From Kineobactrum salinum (GTDB taxonomy: Bacteria; Pseudomonadota; Gammaproteobacteria; Pseudomonadales; Halieaceae): 64,000 bases of DNA. The notes under the pieces were generated by a model, which had not been told where the DNA came from, made no database searches, and worked only from the letters and a program-made list of their open reading frames with translations. Numbering within the stretch: the first letter of the stretch is position 1; every line of letters starts with the position of its first letter. Location: the NCBI RefSeq assembly GCF_010669285.1, contig NZ_CP048711.1, positions 2,852,001 through 2,916,000 on the forward strand. The letters run 5' to 3'. The translations under genes and the position numbers were made by a program. Below, piece after piece: positions 9,063 to 18,733 of the stretch.

Positions 9063-10228
9063 TTATGGAACAAATTCAGTTGGTTAGAAATCATGTCATC
9101 CTCCAGGATCTGTTTGGTGTCGAGAAAGTCCTTGTTTAAAGGGATATTTTCGAACAGGGTGATGGAAAATACCTGTAATAGAGTGTAGAGCGAAGGCTGC
9201 AAATCGAGGCGCTTTTTGATGATAGCGACGAGCACATATACCGACACAGCGGTCCAGATTTGCACCTTCACCGCGTTCTCCGATGTGCCGTAGAACTTCT
9301 TGATCCGGAGATGTTGCTTGATCCATTTGAAAAATAACTCGACTTGCCAGCGGGCCTTGTACAGCTCGCAGATGGTTATTGGTGGAGGACCGAACAAGTT
9401 GGTCAGGAAAATGAGTGTTTTCTCTGTCTCTGGATCTTTGAAGCGAATCCGACGCAGATGGTGGGGATAATGTTTGTGGCTGTAGAATCCCGACAGCGCC
9501 ACCGTCTGATCGCAGATAATGCCCTGCGTCCGGTCGCTCGGAGCAGAGTAGATCCGCCGCAGGTCGGTATTCGATTTGGCGCGGGTGACAAAGAACGCTC
9601 CGGCGTCGTGCAACCCAAAGAGCCGTTCGAAATCGAGGTAAGCACGATCCATTACGTAGATTGCTGCCGGCTCCGGAATCAGCAGGTCGAGCACGTTGAC
9701 ATCGTGCATCTTGCCGTCGGAAACATGTATAAAACTCGGGATATTTCCGCGCAGGTCCAGCAGCGTGTGCATTTTGACCGCTGCCTTGGTGCTTCGAAAT
9801 GGTGCCCACGGAAACAGCGAAAGGCAGAGGTCGATGGTTGTCGAGTCGAGCGCGTAAACCGTGTTCGACAGATCGAGCCCCAGGTCTTCTTCGGCGTAGA
9901 GCTTGCGGGCCTGTGCAATCAGCCGTTGCGCAAACTCGGCGTAGATTCTCCAGTCTCTCCGCTCGTTGGCATCGGCCAGCGTAGAGCGCTTGATCGGCGA
10001 ACGAATGCCCATGTGGTAGAGCTTGGCCGATTGCGCCGAAAGACACGCTTCTATATCGCGCAGGCTTTCCCGGTAGGTCAGTTGCGCAAATGCCAGCACA
10101 CGAAAATGTTCGGTGCACGGCAGCGTGCGTACACGACGATTTCCTGCATACCGATCGACGATTCGCGTGAACGTAGTCCATGGCAGGAAGTCCATCAACT
10201 GCGCAAACAGAGTTTTGCCGGTGTACAT
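9059..10228 (-). CDS. IS4-family DDE transposase
   Basis: This 389-residue transposase carries the DDE catalytic core: first Asp in VYALDSTTIDLCLSLFPW, second in YVMDRAYLDFERLF, and the glutamate within the IS4 YREK signature YKARWQVELFFKWIK. The N-terminal segment (FAQLMDFLPWTTFTRIVDRY, then LRDIEACLSAQ) is typical of this subgroup. The ATG at 10228 is preceded by AGAGGA at good spacing; a longer in-frame start exists at 10264 but lacks support. No frameshift or internal stop is visible, so the enzyme is probably functional. It catalyses cut-and-paste movement of the surrounding element using the 17-bp ends. Confidence 0.93.
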   Translation of the reverse strand: MYTGKTLFAQLMDFLPWTTFTRIVDRYAGNRRVRTLPCTEHFRVLAFAQLTYRESLRDIEACLSAQSAKLYHMGIRSPIKRSTLADANERRDWRIYAEFAQRLIAQARKLYAEEDLGLDLSNTVYALDSTTIDLCLSLFPWAPFRSTKAAVKMHTLLDLRGNIPSFIHVSDGKMHDVNVLDLLIPEPAAIYVMDRAYLDFERLFGLHDAGAFFVTRAKSNTDLRRIYSAPSDRTQGIICDQTVALSGFYSHKHYPHHLRRIRFKDPETEKTLIFLTNLFGPPPITICELYKARWQVELFFKWIKQHLRIKKFYGTSENAVKVQIWTAVSVYVLVAIIKKRLDLQPSLYTLLQVFSITLFENIPLNKDFLDTKQILEDDMISNQLNLFHN

Positions 10229-10353
10229 GGGGAGTCCTCTGGGAATAGATTCCCGGAAGGTCACCTGAAAGCGCAGTCGCGCTCAAGTCGACACCACAAA
10301 TATTTGGCGAAAAAATTAGCCTATTCATACAGTTACGTGAATCATGGACTTAG

Positions 10354-10370
10354 TTAACCGGACAGTAGTG
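10354..10370. repeat. Right terminal inverted repeat of the IS4-family element
   Basis: TTAACCGGACAGTAGTG, the exact inverse of 9046-9062. It supplies the premature TAA stop (10354-10356, minus strand) for the N-terminal receptor fragment. Confidence 0.93.
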
Positions 10371-11985
10371 AACTGGTGTTGAACTTGAATATCTGATCGG
10401 ATACCGAATCATCCAGGGAAAATGAGTTGGTGAGAAAGTCGGGGTCCGCCACGCCAGAATCAAGCGTTGTCATGATCGCCGATGCCGAGGGAACTGCCAG
10501 GGTCTTGATACCGTCCGTTTGTTGCCGAAATGCACGCGCACCCACGGTCGCCTGCCAGCGTTCGGTAATGTGCCAGGTCAATTCACCAAACAAGGCCTTG
10601 TCCTTGAAGTCCCTGTCCATTTGTGATCTGAGCTGAGGAAGACCCTGAGCGCCCAAAGGCATACCCAGGAAAGCATCGGCCCAATCGGCAAAGCCAGGGA
10701 CATGGTCGGCGAGATCGTAGTCGGTATCGCGCTGCATATAGTAACCGCCGACCACCCAGTCAAAACGCTTGCCGGGATTTGACACCAGGCGGACTTCCTG
10801 GACGAAGGCGCTCTGATCGTAGATGCCATAGCCCGGTCCTCCACTCGGGTCGGCCGAGCCTCGATAGGCAATGATCCGCGGGAAACCCATAAAGTTACCC
10901 GCCAGCAGGGAGCTGTACAGATTGGTTGAATCAGCAAACAGGTCGGTGTCGATTTGATAATACGCTGAAGCTGACGTCAACTGGCCTATTGCCGTATCGA
11001 TACCAACATCCAGACTTAATAGGTTCAGAGTGCTCTCCTGCGGCTCCTCGTAGGGCATTGATACTTCATAGCGATCATTTGCGGGAGAGCCAGGGTTGTG
11101 TACCTGTCTGCCGTGACTCTCGATATTCTGATAGTGATAAGCCAGGTCGACATCCACCGTTTCACCCGCGCCCCACCACAATGACATCCTGCCGTAACTG
11201 GTATCCGTTTCGTTCAGGTCCTCTACCTTTTTGGTTTCAATTCCACTGCCCAGAAAGTCCGCGGGATTAGACAATATCGGCTCACCTGCCGCATCCAGTC
11301 TGGCTACACCGTTGTTATCGATGAAGCCGCTTTCACGTATATGTCCGAATGACCCACGCAAAGCCAGATTTTCTGCAAGCGGAATGTTGACAATGGCGTT
11401 GCCCTCGTAGCCCGGCTCATCGGCTGCCTTGGTGAGTGAGGTGGCGCCGCTCAGTTCATAGGTAAATCCCGCAGCGGGGTCAGGTTTCTCCGGAATGAAG
11501 CGAATGGTGCCGCCGACGGCGCCGGAACCGTACAGGGTACCCTGTGGCCCGCGTAGAATTTCGACCCGTTCGATATCCTTGATAACCAATGGAAAGAACA
11601 ACGGCGTTTCGCCCAAATACGTGGAAACACTGGCCTCAATAGTATCCGGCTCATCATTGGCAGAAGCCAATTGTGTTCCGCGCAAGCCACGGATGATAAA
11701 TCCATTGTTGTTCGCGCCCGGGCGCGACCCCTCGTCAATATAGGCGATACCGGGCGCGATATGCGCAATGTCGGAAAGACTGCCGACGCCAAGCCTTTTC
11801 AGATAGTCCGCGGAGTAGGCTGAGATGTTGTAGGGTACATCCTGGACCGATTCCTGACGCCGCGTCGCGGTAACGGTGACTTCCTCCAAGGCCATTTCAG
11901 CAGTAGCAACGGTAGTGTTAAACAGTAGTGGAAGGCCCAAGCTGAGAGCGCACACAGTATGTCTGACGTGAGCAACTGGTATCAT
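10371..11985 (-). pseudogene. N-terminal part of TonB-dependent receptor, truncated by IS insertion
   Basis: It encodes a signal peptide (HTVCALSLGLPLLFNTTVATA), a TonB-box-like VTVTATRR stretch, and the plug domain (NISAYSADYLKRLGVGSL ... FIIRGLRG ... VEILRGPQGTLYGSGAVGG). The first part of the barrel follows and ends where the IS enters. As it stands the reading runs eight codons into the IS and stops, giving a 543-residue product that lacks the last barrel strands and would not insert properly. Before insertion it was a full receptor for active uptake of a small ligand across the outer membrane, first gene of the amidohydrolase-hyuA-hyuB operon. The ligand is unknown. Confidence 0.9.
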
Positions 11986-12200
11986 TTCTGTTTCCCCGCA
12001 ATCTAGAGTTGGTACCCAGGAGTATGTTCTTGTGGTGTTGTCGCCACCATAATGTCAGAACAACCTGCAAACAATGAGAACGAAGGAGGGGGAGGGTAGC
12101 TATTAGGGGTAGGTCACCTTGGACGATAAGTGCAATTCCTTGAAAAGCAAGTAATTTATATCGATATCAGCGGCATGCACAGAGGGCAGTAAGGCGATCC

Positions 12201-14975
12201 CTAGGCCAAGGGGCGTTCCTGCTGGTTCTTGACCAGTGAAAGCTTTTGCGCCAGTGCGATAGCCAGTTCCCGTCTGTTGACACCGAGTTTTTCATAGATA
12301 TTGTGCAAATGAAATTTAACCGTATTGCCTTCAATGTCGAGATTGCGAGCGATCTGCTTATTCGAGTTACCCTTGGTGAGCTCCTCAAGGATCTCAAGCT
12401 CGCGGCCGGTGAAAATTGGCGACAGTTCCGCTTCAGTCTGCGTTTTATCCACCCGGTTCAAGGCCAGCAACAGTTCTGAGATGTAAGTTACCTTGTCCGT
12501 ATGCATTGCAGAAAGTCCACATTCACGAACCGCGATCCTTAGAAGACGACGCATTGGCTCGCCTTCCTCAAGAAGAATACGCTTCAGACCCTGCTGCATA
12601 CAGTTGTCAATCGTGGCGACTATGTGGGCAATGGCGATGTCCTTTTTCCCGGCGGCCTCCAATGCCAGTGCCTTCAATATTCGCGCCTTGAGCAGGAATT
12701 CCCCCCAACCCCGCTGATCACTCTCCAGGATAATCTTGTCCAAATACGGCACTGCCGATGCCGCCCTTTGTGTCCTGGTCAGCATCCGTGCCTGCGTTAG
12801 CTGCGCAGTGATACGTTCCCGCCAGGTAAAGCTTTCAAGCGCGCTGACATCGTCTCTCTCCCAGTCGATATCAAGGCTGCGAAAAACAAGGGTGGCTTGG
12901 GTGATATTATTGTGTAATGAACACAGGTCGGCGGCAGTGAGTATTGCCATTATTTTAAGTCGTGGCATATGCCGCTTGTCGGCTACCCGATGCGCCTGTT
13001 TAAGCACGGTAAGCGCCGGAAAAAGACCGTCCTGTTCTGCGCGAACAGCGGCGACCGTGGTAAAGCCCACAGCAAGAAAATCAAACCACCCTTCCATCAT
13101 ATCAATGACGTTAAGCAGGCCCCGTGCATGGTCATCCGCGGCTTCCAGCTCATTCGCTTCCAGCAAAGTTGCCGCCATAAACGCGCGGTATTGAATCTGC
13201 AGGGCCGGTTCCAGGGGGAACATGTCGGCGGCGGTGCGCGCCGCGTTTTCAAAGCACATTCGGGCCTTCTTGGTCTGTGCCTGTAACAGCAAGACATTGC
13301 CAAGGTGCAGATCAGTATAAAAGCTCCAATAATGTGCCCTTAAGTCTTCACACCACAACTGGCTTTTTTCGGCTGCCCGCTTGGCGTCATCCAAATGCCC
13401 CCCTCGCAAAGAGTAAAAATAGCGCAGAATATTCAGAAAACACAACGAAAATAAATCTGAACTGGGAGTGTTATGCAATAGTTTCTCTATGTTTGCGTGT
13501 TCTGCTTCCTCCAAGGGGCGATCTGAAAAGATGTCGACAAAGCGATCGATAATCCAGAAGTCCTGATCCAGTTCCGATTCCACTGTCCATGCGGCATTTT
13601 GCGCGGCGGCTCCTTGCTCACGATAGATTTCAAGCCGATCCAGTGCCTCCTGAATCTTTCCATTTTTCATAAGGTAATAGACGTTCGCCAACTCAATCCT
13701 TGGGAAATTGTGAACGATGTCTGTCGGAATCTGATTCAGATAATGTTTCAAACGCGGTATACCTTCGCGTATGCCGATTCTCATCGCGCCGGCTGTTTCG
13801 ATGATATTTGCGGCCGACTCGATGTCGCTGGCATGCGCGGAGTGATACGCAGCATTGGCTGTGTCGTTTCGTTTCGCGTACCATTCTGCCGCGAGCTGAT
13901 GCAGTTCTTTAATCCGAGCTTCTCCCTGGCGTTGTAGTCGTCGCAACAGAAACTTTTTAAATACAGGATGAAATTGATAGGTGTAGGATTGTTCCGTTTC
14001 CCGGCGTACCTCAGAGAGGAAAAGGTTTCTATCTATCAGTTCGCGTAGACCGTTGGATGCATTGTCACGCCCGGTCAGGCAGTGCGCCAGATCGGCGCTG
14101 AAATCTGTCACCACGCAGAGTTGCATTAAGAATTGCTGCTGTTCTGCGGACAGCTCGTCGTAGATTTCTTCGCACAGGTAACTTTCCACATCCTGAAACA
14201 GCGCCGTCAGGCTGGCATCCGTAATTTCAATCGCGCTTTTCCGTAGCCGTGCCAAAAGGAAACCATATGCTGCCGGCCAGCCGGCGAACAGTTTATCCAG
14301 GTTGCTGAGTTCTTTGTCCGTCAGGCTGTGGTTGCCCAGCAGCTCTCGAACTTCCCCGGATGTGAATTTCAAATGATCCGCTCCAACAATGACTGCATCG
14401 CCCGCCGCAAACCGCTTTGCCCAGGAAATTTTCGGCCTGCTGCGCACCGCGAGCGCCAGATGCTCATGAATCTGTAGGTTATCGATCAGCCGCGATAGCT
14501 GCGCATCCGTACGCTTACTGGAAACCAGATGGTATTCATCGATAACCAACAGGCGTTCCCCCACGGGGAAAGGGCGGTGATGACTATCTTCGCTGTTGTT
14601 GTCACTGTTTATTGCTGACTGCTTGTTCTGATTGGCCCTAAAGCTGTGTAATAATCGTGAGAAATCGCTGATTTCAAAATCTGTTTGTTCCCGGTCGGCC
14701 CAGAATACCGCGACGCCACATCGGTGGAGTCTTAGCGCCCACTGCGCAAGCGTAAGCGTCTTTCCGTATCCCACCGGACTTTCAATAAGAATCAGTTTGT
14801 GTCTGAACACGTCATCCAGATGATCAAGAATATCGGATCGGGGAAGCGTATCCGCGTAGATCAACGGCAGGCCGGTATTCAACGGATTGGTAGAGGTGGC
14901 CGCCTGCGGTATTGCCACAACATTTTTGGGCTTGCTGGCCGTTCTCTCTTCATGCCTGTGCGGAGTGTCTTTCAT
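12201..14975 (-). CDS. MalT-like LuxR-family ATP-dependent transcriptional regulator
   Basis: This 924-residue protein has the MalT layout. An N-terminal NTPase carries Walker A SPVGYGKTLTL near residue 70, Walker B-like LLVIDEYHLV near 170 and SRPKISWAKRF nearby. A winged-helix and TPR-like sensor region of about 500 residues follows. The C-terminal LuxR helix-turn-helix reads FTGRELEILEELTKGNSNKQIARN with KFHLHNIYEKLGVNRR behind it. MalT-type proteins bind an inducer and ATP, multimerise and activate nearby catabolic promoters. It is transcribed toward the TonB receptor operon and divergently from the ornithine cyclodeaminase gene; it is the obvious candidate regulator of both (inference). 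No strong ribosome site precedes the ATG at 14975, so the start is approximate. Lower G/C than backbone genes. Confidence 0.88.
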   Translation of the reverse strand: MKDTPHRHEERTASKPKNVVAIPQAATSTNPLNTGLPLIYADTLPRSDILDHLDDVFRHKLILIESPVGYGKTLTLAQWALRLHRCGVAVFWADREQTDFEISDFSRLLHSFRANQNKQSAINSDNNSEDSHHRPFPVGERLLVIDEYHLVSSKRTDAQLSRLIDNLQIHEHLALAVRSRPKISWAKRFAAGDAVIVGADHLKFTSGEVRELLGNHSLTDKELSNLDKLFAGWPAAYGFLLARLRKSAIEITDASLTALFQDVESYLCEEIYDELSAEQQQFLMQLCVVTDFSADLAHCLTGRDNASNGLRELIDRNLFLSEVRRETEQSYTYQFHPVFKKFLLRRLQRQGEARIKELHQLAAEWYAKRNDTANAAYHSAHASDIESAANIIETAGAMRIGIREGIPRLKHYLNQIPTDIVHNFPRIELANVYYLMKNGKIQEALDRLEIYREQGAAAQNAAWTVESELDQDFWIIDRFVDIFSDRPLEEAEHANIEKLLHNTPSSDLFSLCFLNILRYFYSLRGGHLDDAKRAAEKSQLWCEDLRAHYWSFYTDLHLGNVLLLQAQTKKARMCFENAARTAADMFPLEPALQIQYRAFMAATLLEANELEAADDHARGLLNVIDMMEGWFDFLAVGFTTVAAVRAEQDGLFPALTVLKQAHRVADKRHMPRLKIMAILTAADLCSLHNNITQATLVFRSLDIDWERDDVSALESFTWRERITAQLTQARMLTRTQRAASAVPYLDKIILESDQRGWGEFLLKARILKALALEAAGKKDIAIAHIVATIDNCMQQGLKRILLEEGEPMRRLLRIAVRECGLSAMHTDKVTYISELLLALNRVDKTQTEAELSPIFTGRELEILEELTKGNSNKQIARNLDIEGNTVKFHLHNIYEKLGVNRRELAIALAQKLSLVKNQQERPLA

Positions 14976-15328
14976 GAAGAATTATCCACGTTTCGGGAAG
15001 CTCCGATTAAGTCTATGGTCAATAGTTGAACAGGTACATTATATTTTTAAAGGTGGACGTCGTCTGGGCGCCTCTCGCCGTCTGCCATAACGTGGCCGGG
15101 CGACCGCACGCACCCCGGGCAGGCTGCGGCTAACACCTTGAATTTATTGACTATATAAGTTATTCATGGCAGCGTGCCGGCGTCTTCAATACTGACAACC
15201 AACGATTCTGTGATAGCGCCGCCCTACCCAAAAAAAGGCCGTGCCCCCTACTCGATCATCGTTGTACACCTCTTCTAACGACTCTAGGCTTGCCCGCATG
15301 AGCATCTATTCGACCCCGCGGGACTGGC
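14976..15328. other. 353-bp divergent intergenic region
   Basis: This lies between the divergent MalT-like regulator and the ornithine cyclodeaminase homologue and must hold both promoters. It contains an AT-rich imperfect dyad around 15138-15168 (a central TATATA flanked by AT-rich arms), a plausible regulator or RNA polymerase site. I see no coding sequence and no clear consensus promoter. Confidence 0.4.
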
Positions 15329-16366
15329 ATGACTGAGACAAAGTGTACGTTAAACGAGGATTTCCTGGAGCAAATGTCCAAATCCAGTGTCATTTGGCTG
15401 AGCGCTACACAGGTTGCCGAAATGCTCACCTATGAGGCATGCGTCCGTGTTCTCGAATACGCCATGCCCCAAGTTTCCCAAGGCGAAGCCGTTATGCCGT
15501 TTCGTACCAGCATGGCGATTCCGGGTAAGGGCTTATTCGGCATGATGCCAGGGGCGCTTACCGCGGACCCCGGTGTATTCGGTATCAAGCTACTGTCACT
15601 CTATCCCGATAATGCAGCGAATAATCTTCCCTCTCATCTTGGACTATTTGTATTGTTTTCGATCGACACCGGCTTACCTCTCGCCATTATGAGCGGTAGT
15701 GTCCTGACCGCGATTCGCACCGGGGGAGCCAGCGCGTTGGCCAGCAAGTATCTCGCTAGAACAGATGCCAAAATTCTGACGATTATCGGCACGGGCGAAC
15801 AGGCGCAATCTCATATTGCGGCCCTCACCCTGGTGCGTGATATCAAAGAAATTCGCATATGGGGCCGTAATCGCCATCATGCGGAAAGACTCGCTAGCTT
15901 GTACGCAGATGACATTCATCGGAAAGTTATTGTTGCAGACAAGATCAAAACTGCTATAAAAGACTCGCATATTATCTGCACGGTAACCGCCGCAACTGAT
16001 CCCTTACTCTACGGCGAGTGGCTGGAGCCTGGTATGCACCTGAATGTCGTCGGTTCCGGATATCCACACAAAGCCGAAGTGGATTCGGATTGTATCCGGC
16101 GCGCACGGGTATATATTGACTATGAGGCATCTGCGTTGGCGCAGGCTGGGGATCTGATCAGAGCGTTCGAGGCGGGAACCATTGCAGCGGATCATATTAT
16201 TTGTGAAATCGGAAGCCTGATATTGAACAGCAAACTTGGCCGACTCTCTGATGATGATATTACTTTGTACAAGTCAGTCGGCATAGCCGCGCAGGACCTG
16301 GCGGTGGCGCGCTATGTCTTTGATCAGGCAAATCAACGTGGCGTTGGAACTATTGTCGGAATATAG
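15329..16366 (+). CDS. Ornithine cyclodeaminase / mu-crystallin family protein
   Basis: At 345 residues this matches the family. The N-terminal part has the typical opening WLSATQVAEMLTYEACVRVLE and the substrate-loop region PFRTSMAIPGKGLFGMMPG. The Rossmann part has ILTIIGTGEQAQSHIAAL near residue 150 and IWGRNRHHAERLA, followed by INVVGSGYP-like LNVVGSGYPHKAEVD and GDLIRAFEAG. Members either deaminate ornithine to proline or act as NAD(P)H imine/ketimine reductases or alanine dehydrogenases; sequence alone does not separate these. A LysE-type exporter follows 102 bases later, so the pair may make and export an amino or imino acid, or deal with a product of the hydantoinase-like pathway (inference). 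The ribosome site ahead of the ATG is weak. Confidence 0.85.
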   Translation: MTETKCTLNEDFLEQMSKSSVIWLSATQVAEMLTYEACVRVLEYAMPQVSQGEAVMPFRTSMAIPGKGLFGMMPGALTADPGVFGIKLLSLYPDNAANNLPSHLGLFVLFSIDTGLPLAIMSGSVLTAIRTGGASALASKYLARTDAKILTIIGTGEQAQSHIAALTLVRDIKEIRIWGRNRHHAERLASLYADDIHRKVIVADKIKTAIKDSHIICTVTAATDPLLYGEWLEPGMHLNVVGSGYPHKAEVDSDCIRRARVYIDYEASALAQAGDLIRAFEAGTIAADHIICEIGSLILNSKLGRLSDDDITLYKSVGIAAQDLAVARYVFDQANQRGVGTIVGI

Positions 16367-16468
16367 GGAGGTTAATGGCGTTTTTGCTGATGGAAATGTC
16401 CGCACCCTGCCAATTGGTTCGATAAAATTGATAGAAAGGGATTCACCGTAAATTAACTGAGAAAAGGA

Positions 16469-17086
16469 ATGACTACACACGATCTACTCGGGCTATTTGT
16501 TGTCATGATTGCTTTGGCGGCAATACCCAGTGCCAGTGTGGCGCTGGTGGTTGTGCGCTCGGCCACGGTGAATGTCCGCAATGGTATTGCCACCGCAATT
16601 GGGGTTGTGACGGGAGACCTGATTTTTATTGCCATGGTCATGATGGGGCTGGTGGCGCTGTCTGAAATCATGGGGGCGTTCTTCGCCATGGTCCGCTACC
16701 TGGCCGCCGGTTACCTGCTTTGGTTGGGTTGTCAGCTGATCCGTCACGCAGCTGAGATCAGGCCTGTGGATGCGGATCAGGCCAAAGGCAGCGTCGCTAC
16801 CAGCTTTATATCCGGCTTGGCGCTGACTTTGGGCGATATCAAGGCCATCCTGTTTTATGCCAGTTTTTTTCCCGCCTTTGTCGATATTGCGTCCCTGACA
16901 AAATCTGAAGTGTGGCTCATCATGCTGGTGACAGTCGTTGCCGTTGGCGGCGTCAAGGTTGTCTATGCACTGGTGGCCAATCGGATGGCCTATCTACCGA
17001 AAGGCGTTGTATTTCAGCGGAAGACAAAAGTCATCGCCGGTGGCCTGTTGGTAGGGGCGGGCGGTTACCTCATCGTGAAGGCCTGA
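16469..17086 (+). CDS. LysE/RhtB family amino-acid exporter
   Basis: This 205-residue integral membrane protein has about six hydrophobic segments and the LysE-family opening LLGLFVVMIALAAIPSASVALVV. A repeat-like middle follows (GIATAIGVVTGDLIFIAMVMMGL, YLAAGYLLWLGCQLIRH). These transporters export amino acids or their derivatives using the proton gradient. AAAAGGA lies directly ahead of the ATG. It is downstream of the ornithine cyclodeaminase homologue in the same direction and probably co-transcribed. The exported compound is unknown. It is convergent with hipA, 16 bases away. Confidence 0.88.
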   Translation: MTTHDLLGLFVVMIALAAIPSASVALVVVRSATVNVRNGIATAIGVVTGDLIFIAMVMMGLVALSEIMGAFFAMVRYLAAGYLLWLGCQLIRHAAEIRPVDADQAKGSVATSFISGLALTLGDIKAILFYASFFPAFVDIASLTKSEVWLIMLVTVVAVGGVKVVYALVANRMAYLPKGVVFQRKTKVIAGGLLVGAGGYLIVKA

Positions 17087-17102
17087 ACGTATTGTGTGCA
17101 AA

Positions 17103-18371
17103 CTACGGCGCGTCAATACGAAAATCAGGATGCAGGTCGCGCCAGTGCTCTTTCAATTCCACCTTGTGTTTCTCATCCATCGGCAAGTCTTGCAGTGCTT
17201 CAGGCCATAGGCTGCGGGCTTTGTCTATTGTGTCCAGAAGGTGTGGCCGGATGGCGCGCCACGGTATATCGGCCTTACCCGCCCAGTACTCGAATTGCGC
17301 CATCGAGGCCTGATACCAGTCTTTGCTCTTCCCCAGGTTGAGAGCGAACTCTCGCTCATCCCCCATGTAAACGCGGGTGGTCACAATATCGTAAGCCGGG
17401 GAGAGGGTAGGGGTCACTTTGTCCGGGTAGAGTACGCTCCAGTTTTTTAAGTGGGCATCGCCATTGGCGAGCAGAATATTGACCAGTAATCGCCTGGCGA
17501 ATTGCTGCACGTCACCCAAGCCATCCTCGGCGTAGGCGTAGAGGATTTTACCGATGTTTTGGTAATTGGCAGAGCGGTATTTCTCCTGCGGGTATTTCAC
17601 CAGTATCTGTGCGAAATCCTCCATGTGAATGCGCTCTCCCTCATGACGGTCAAAGCGCCTGATGGCAAAGGCGTAGTGTTCATTGGGCAGGTTGATGGCG
17701 GGCAGTTGCTCCAGCTTGTCCATCTCGACCAGGCGGATGTCAGGGATGGTGACGCCTGCTAGCTCGGCCAGGTGCATCGCCGTATATTCATTGAGGGGTA
17801 CATGCTTGTGCGTGGTAGAGGGCGTTTTGATAATCCAGTCCCCCAGTCCCCCTGACTCGGCGATCTGATAGCGTCCGTCGCTTTCCCGCATGGAGAACTT
17901 CATCTGGACGCCTGCCAGCGAGAATCGCTTCTTCTCGTCTTGAACTACGGATTTGACCGCGCTGGCTTTGGCCGTATCGTCCAGGACGTAATCGGGAACG
18001 GCGTCCGGCTCGATTGCAGTGGCAATGAGCGCACCGGGTAAGTCCTGACCCAGATAGGCGAAAAGCTCGAATTCGTTGTCCGCATGTGTTTTAAGCGCCT
18101 GTGCCAGGTACTCCCGCAGTGCCCCTTCGGGCAACAGGTTGGAAAGCACAGGATGGAGCTTCTGCCGTTTGACCCAGGGCTTTTCCATTATCGCCTCTGC
18201 TTTGGGAAAGGCCGGGTGTGTAATCAGGCTAAACGTCGGGCGAGCTTCATCGGAGGCAAATTCGGGCGCGAAGGTCAGGGTGGTGCGCCCATCTCGATAC
18301 CCCGCCAGGAAGCCCACAGTTGCTCCATGGAGAGCGAGTTCTAGCACGCTGACGGTATCGCTATTAGTCAT
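17103..18371 (-). CDS. hipA: HipA-family serine/threonine kinase toxin
   Basis: At 422 residues this is close to classical HipA length (about 440). The N-terminal subdomain includes GFLAGYRDGRTTLTFAPEF and the HipA landmark LLPEGALREYLAQ. The C-terminal kinase part has SLAGVQMKFSM (phosphate-binding region), WIIKTPSTTHKHVPLNEY, the catalytic GDAHLKNWSVLY near 300 and the metal-binding LSPAYDIVTT near 325. HipA toxins phosphorylate a translation factor (Glu-tRNA synthetase for E. coli HipA) and slow growth; the target here is not known. The ATG at 18371 overlaps the hipB stop (GATGACTAA) and has GGAAGG five bases upstream; an in-frame GTG at 18377 is the alternative. All kinase motifs appear intact. 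Confidence 0.9.
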   Translation of the reverse strand: MTNSDTVSVLELALHGATVGFLAGYRDGRTTLTFAPEFASDEARPTFSLITHPAFPKAEAIMEKPWVKRQKLHPVLSNLLPEGALREYLAQALKTHADNEFELFAYLGQDLPGALIATAIEPDAVPDYVLDDTAKASAVKSVVQDEKKRFSLAGVQMKFSMRESDGRYQIAESGGLGDWIIKTPSTTHKHVPLNEYTAMHLAELAGVTIPDIRLVEMDKLEQLPAINLPNEHYAFAIRRFDRHEGERIHMEDFAQILVKYPQEKYRSANYQNIGKILYAYAEDGLGDVQQFARRLLVNILLANGDAHLKNWSVLYPDKVTPTLSPAYDIVTTRVYMGDEREFALNLGKSKDWYQASMAQFEYWAGKADIPWRAIRPHLLDTIDKARSLWPEALQDLPMDEKHKVELKEHWRDLHPDFRIDAP

Positions 18372-18696
18372 CGTCACCTTCCAGCAGATCGCCCCAGGGG
18401 TTGTCCTCGGGGGAGGGCTTTACGACAGAGCCCCTTGCGGTCAATGTGAGCCCGCCACCGATTTTCTTTTTGCCGGCCAAGAAGTCCTCAACATCCCGCA
18501 GTTTTTCCTGCGGGATGAGCATGAGTTCCATTTTCAAACCCTTGGCGACTAGCTCCAGCGTATCCAGGCGCGGGTTGCCCTTGGACTCCAGGCGTTGGTA
18601 TTGCTGGCGTGACATGCCAACACGCAGCTCCATGTCCTCCTGCTTGAGACCGATTGCTTTGCGCCGTGTTTTTAGCTGATCGTGTATCTTGCTCAT
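18364..18696 (-). CDS. hipB: HipB-like Xre-family antitoxin
   Basis: This 110-residue protein has a helix-turn-helix of the Cro/CI type at about residues 5-60 (KTRRKAIGLKQEDMELRVGM, SRQQYQRLESKGNPRLDTLE) and a low-complexity acidic C-terminus ending EGDDD. HipB dimers bind HipA and repress the operon by binding inverted repeats in the promoter. The ATG at 18696 has GGAAGGGA upstream; earlier in-frame starts would add about 44 residues that run back through the promoter, so they are rejected. Overlap with hipA gives coupled synthesis of toxin and antitoxin. Confidence 0.9.
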   Translation of the reverse strand: MSKIHDQLKTRRKAIGLKQEDMELRVGMSRQQYQRLESKGNPRLDTLELVAKGLKMELMLIPQEKLRDVEDFLAGKKKIGGGLTLTARGSVVKPSPEDNPWGDLLEGDDD

Positions 18697-18733
18697 CTGA
18701 ATCCCTTCCAAGAAACGCATAAATTTCCTAAAG

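Larger units (their letters stand above)
9046..10370 (-). mobile_element. Complete IS4-family insertion sequence, 1325 bp
   Basis: The element is bounded by perfect 17-bp terminal inverted repeats, CACTACTGTCCGGTTAA at 9046-9062 and its complement at 10354-10370. A perfect 9-bp target duplication AACTGGTGT flanks it at 9037-9045 and 10371-10379. It carries one intact transposase gene. Perfect ends, a perfect target duplication and an undecayed host gene point to a recent and possibly still active insertion. A 9-bp duplication fits the IS4 family (roughly 9-12 bp in many members). Confidence 0.95.
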
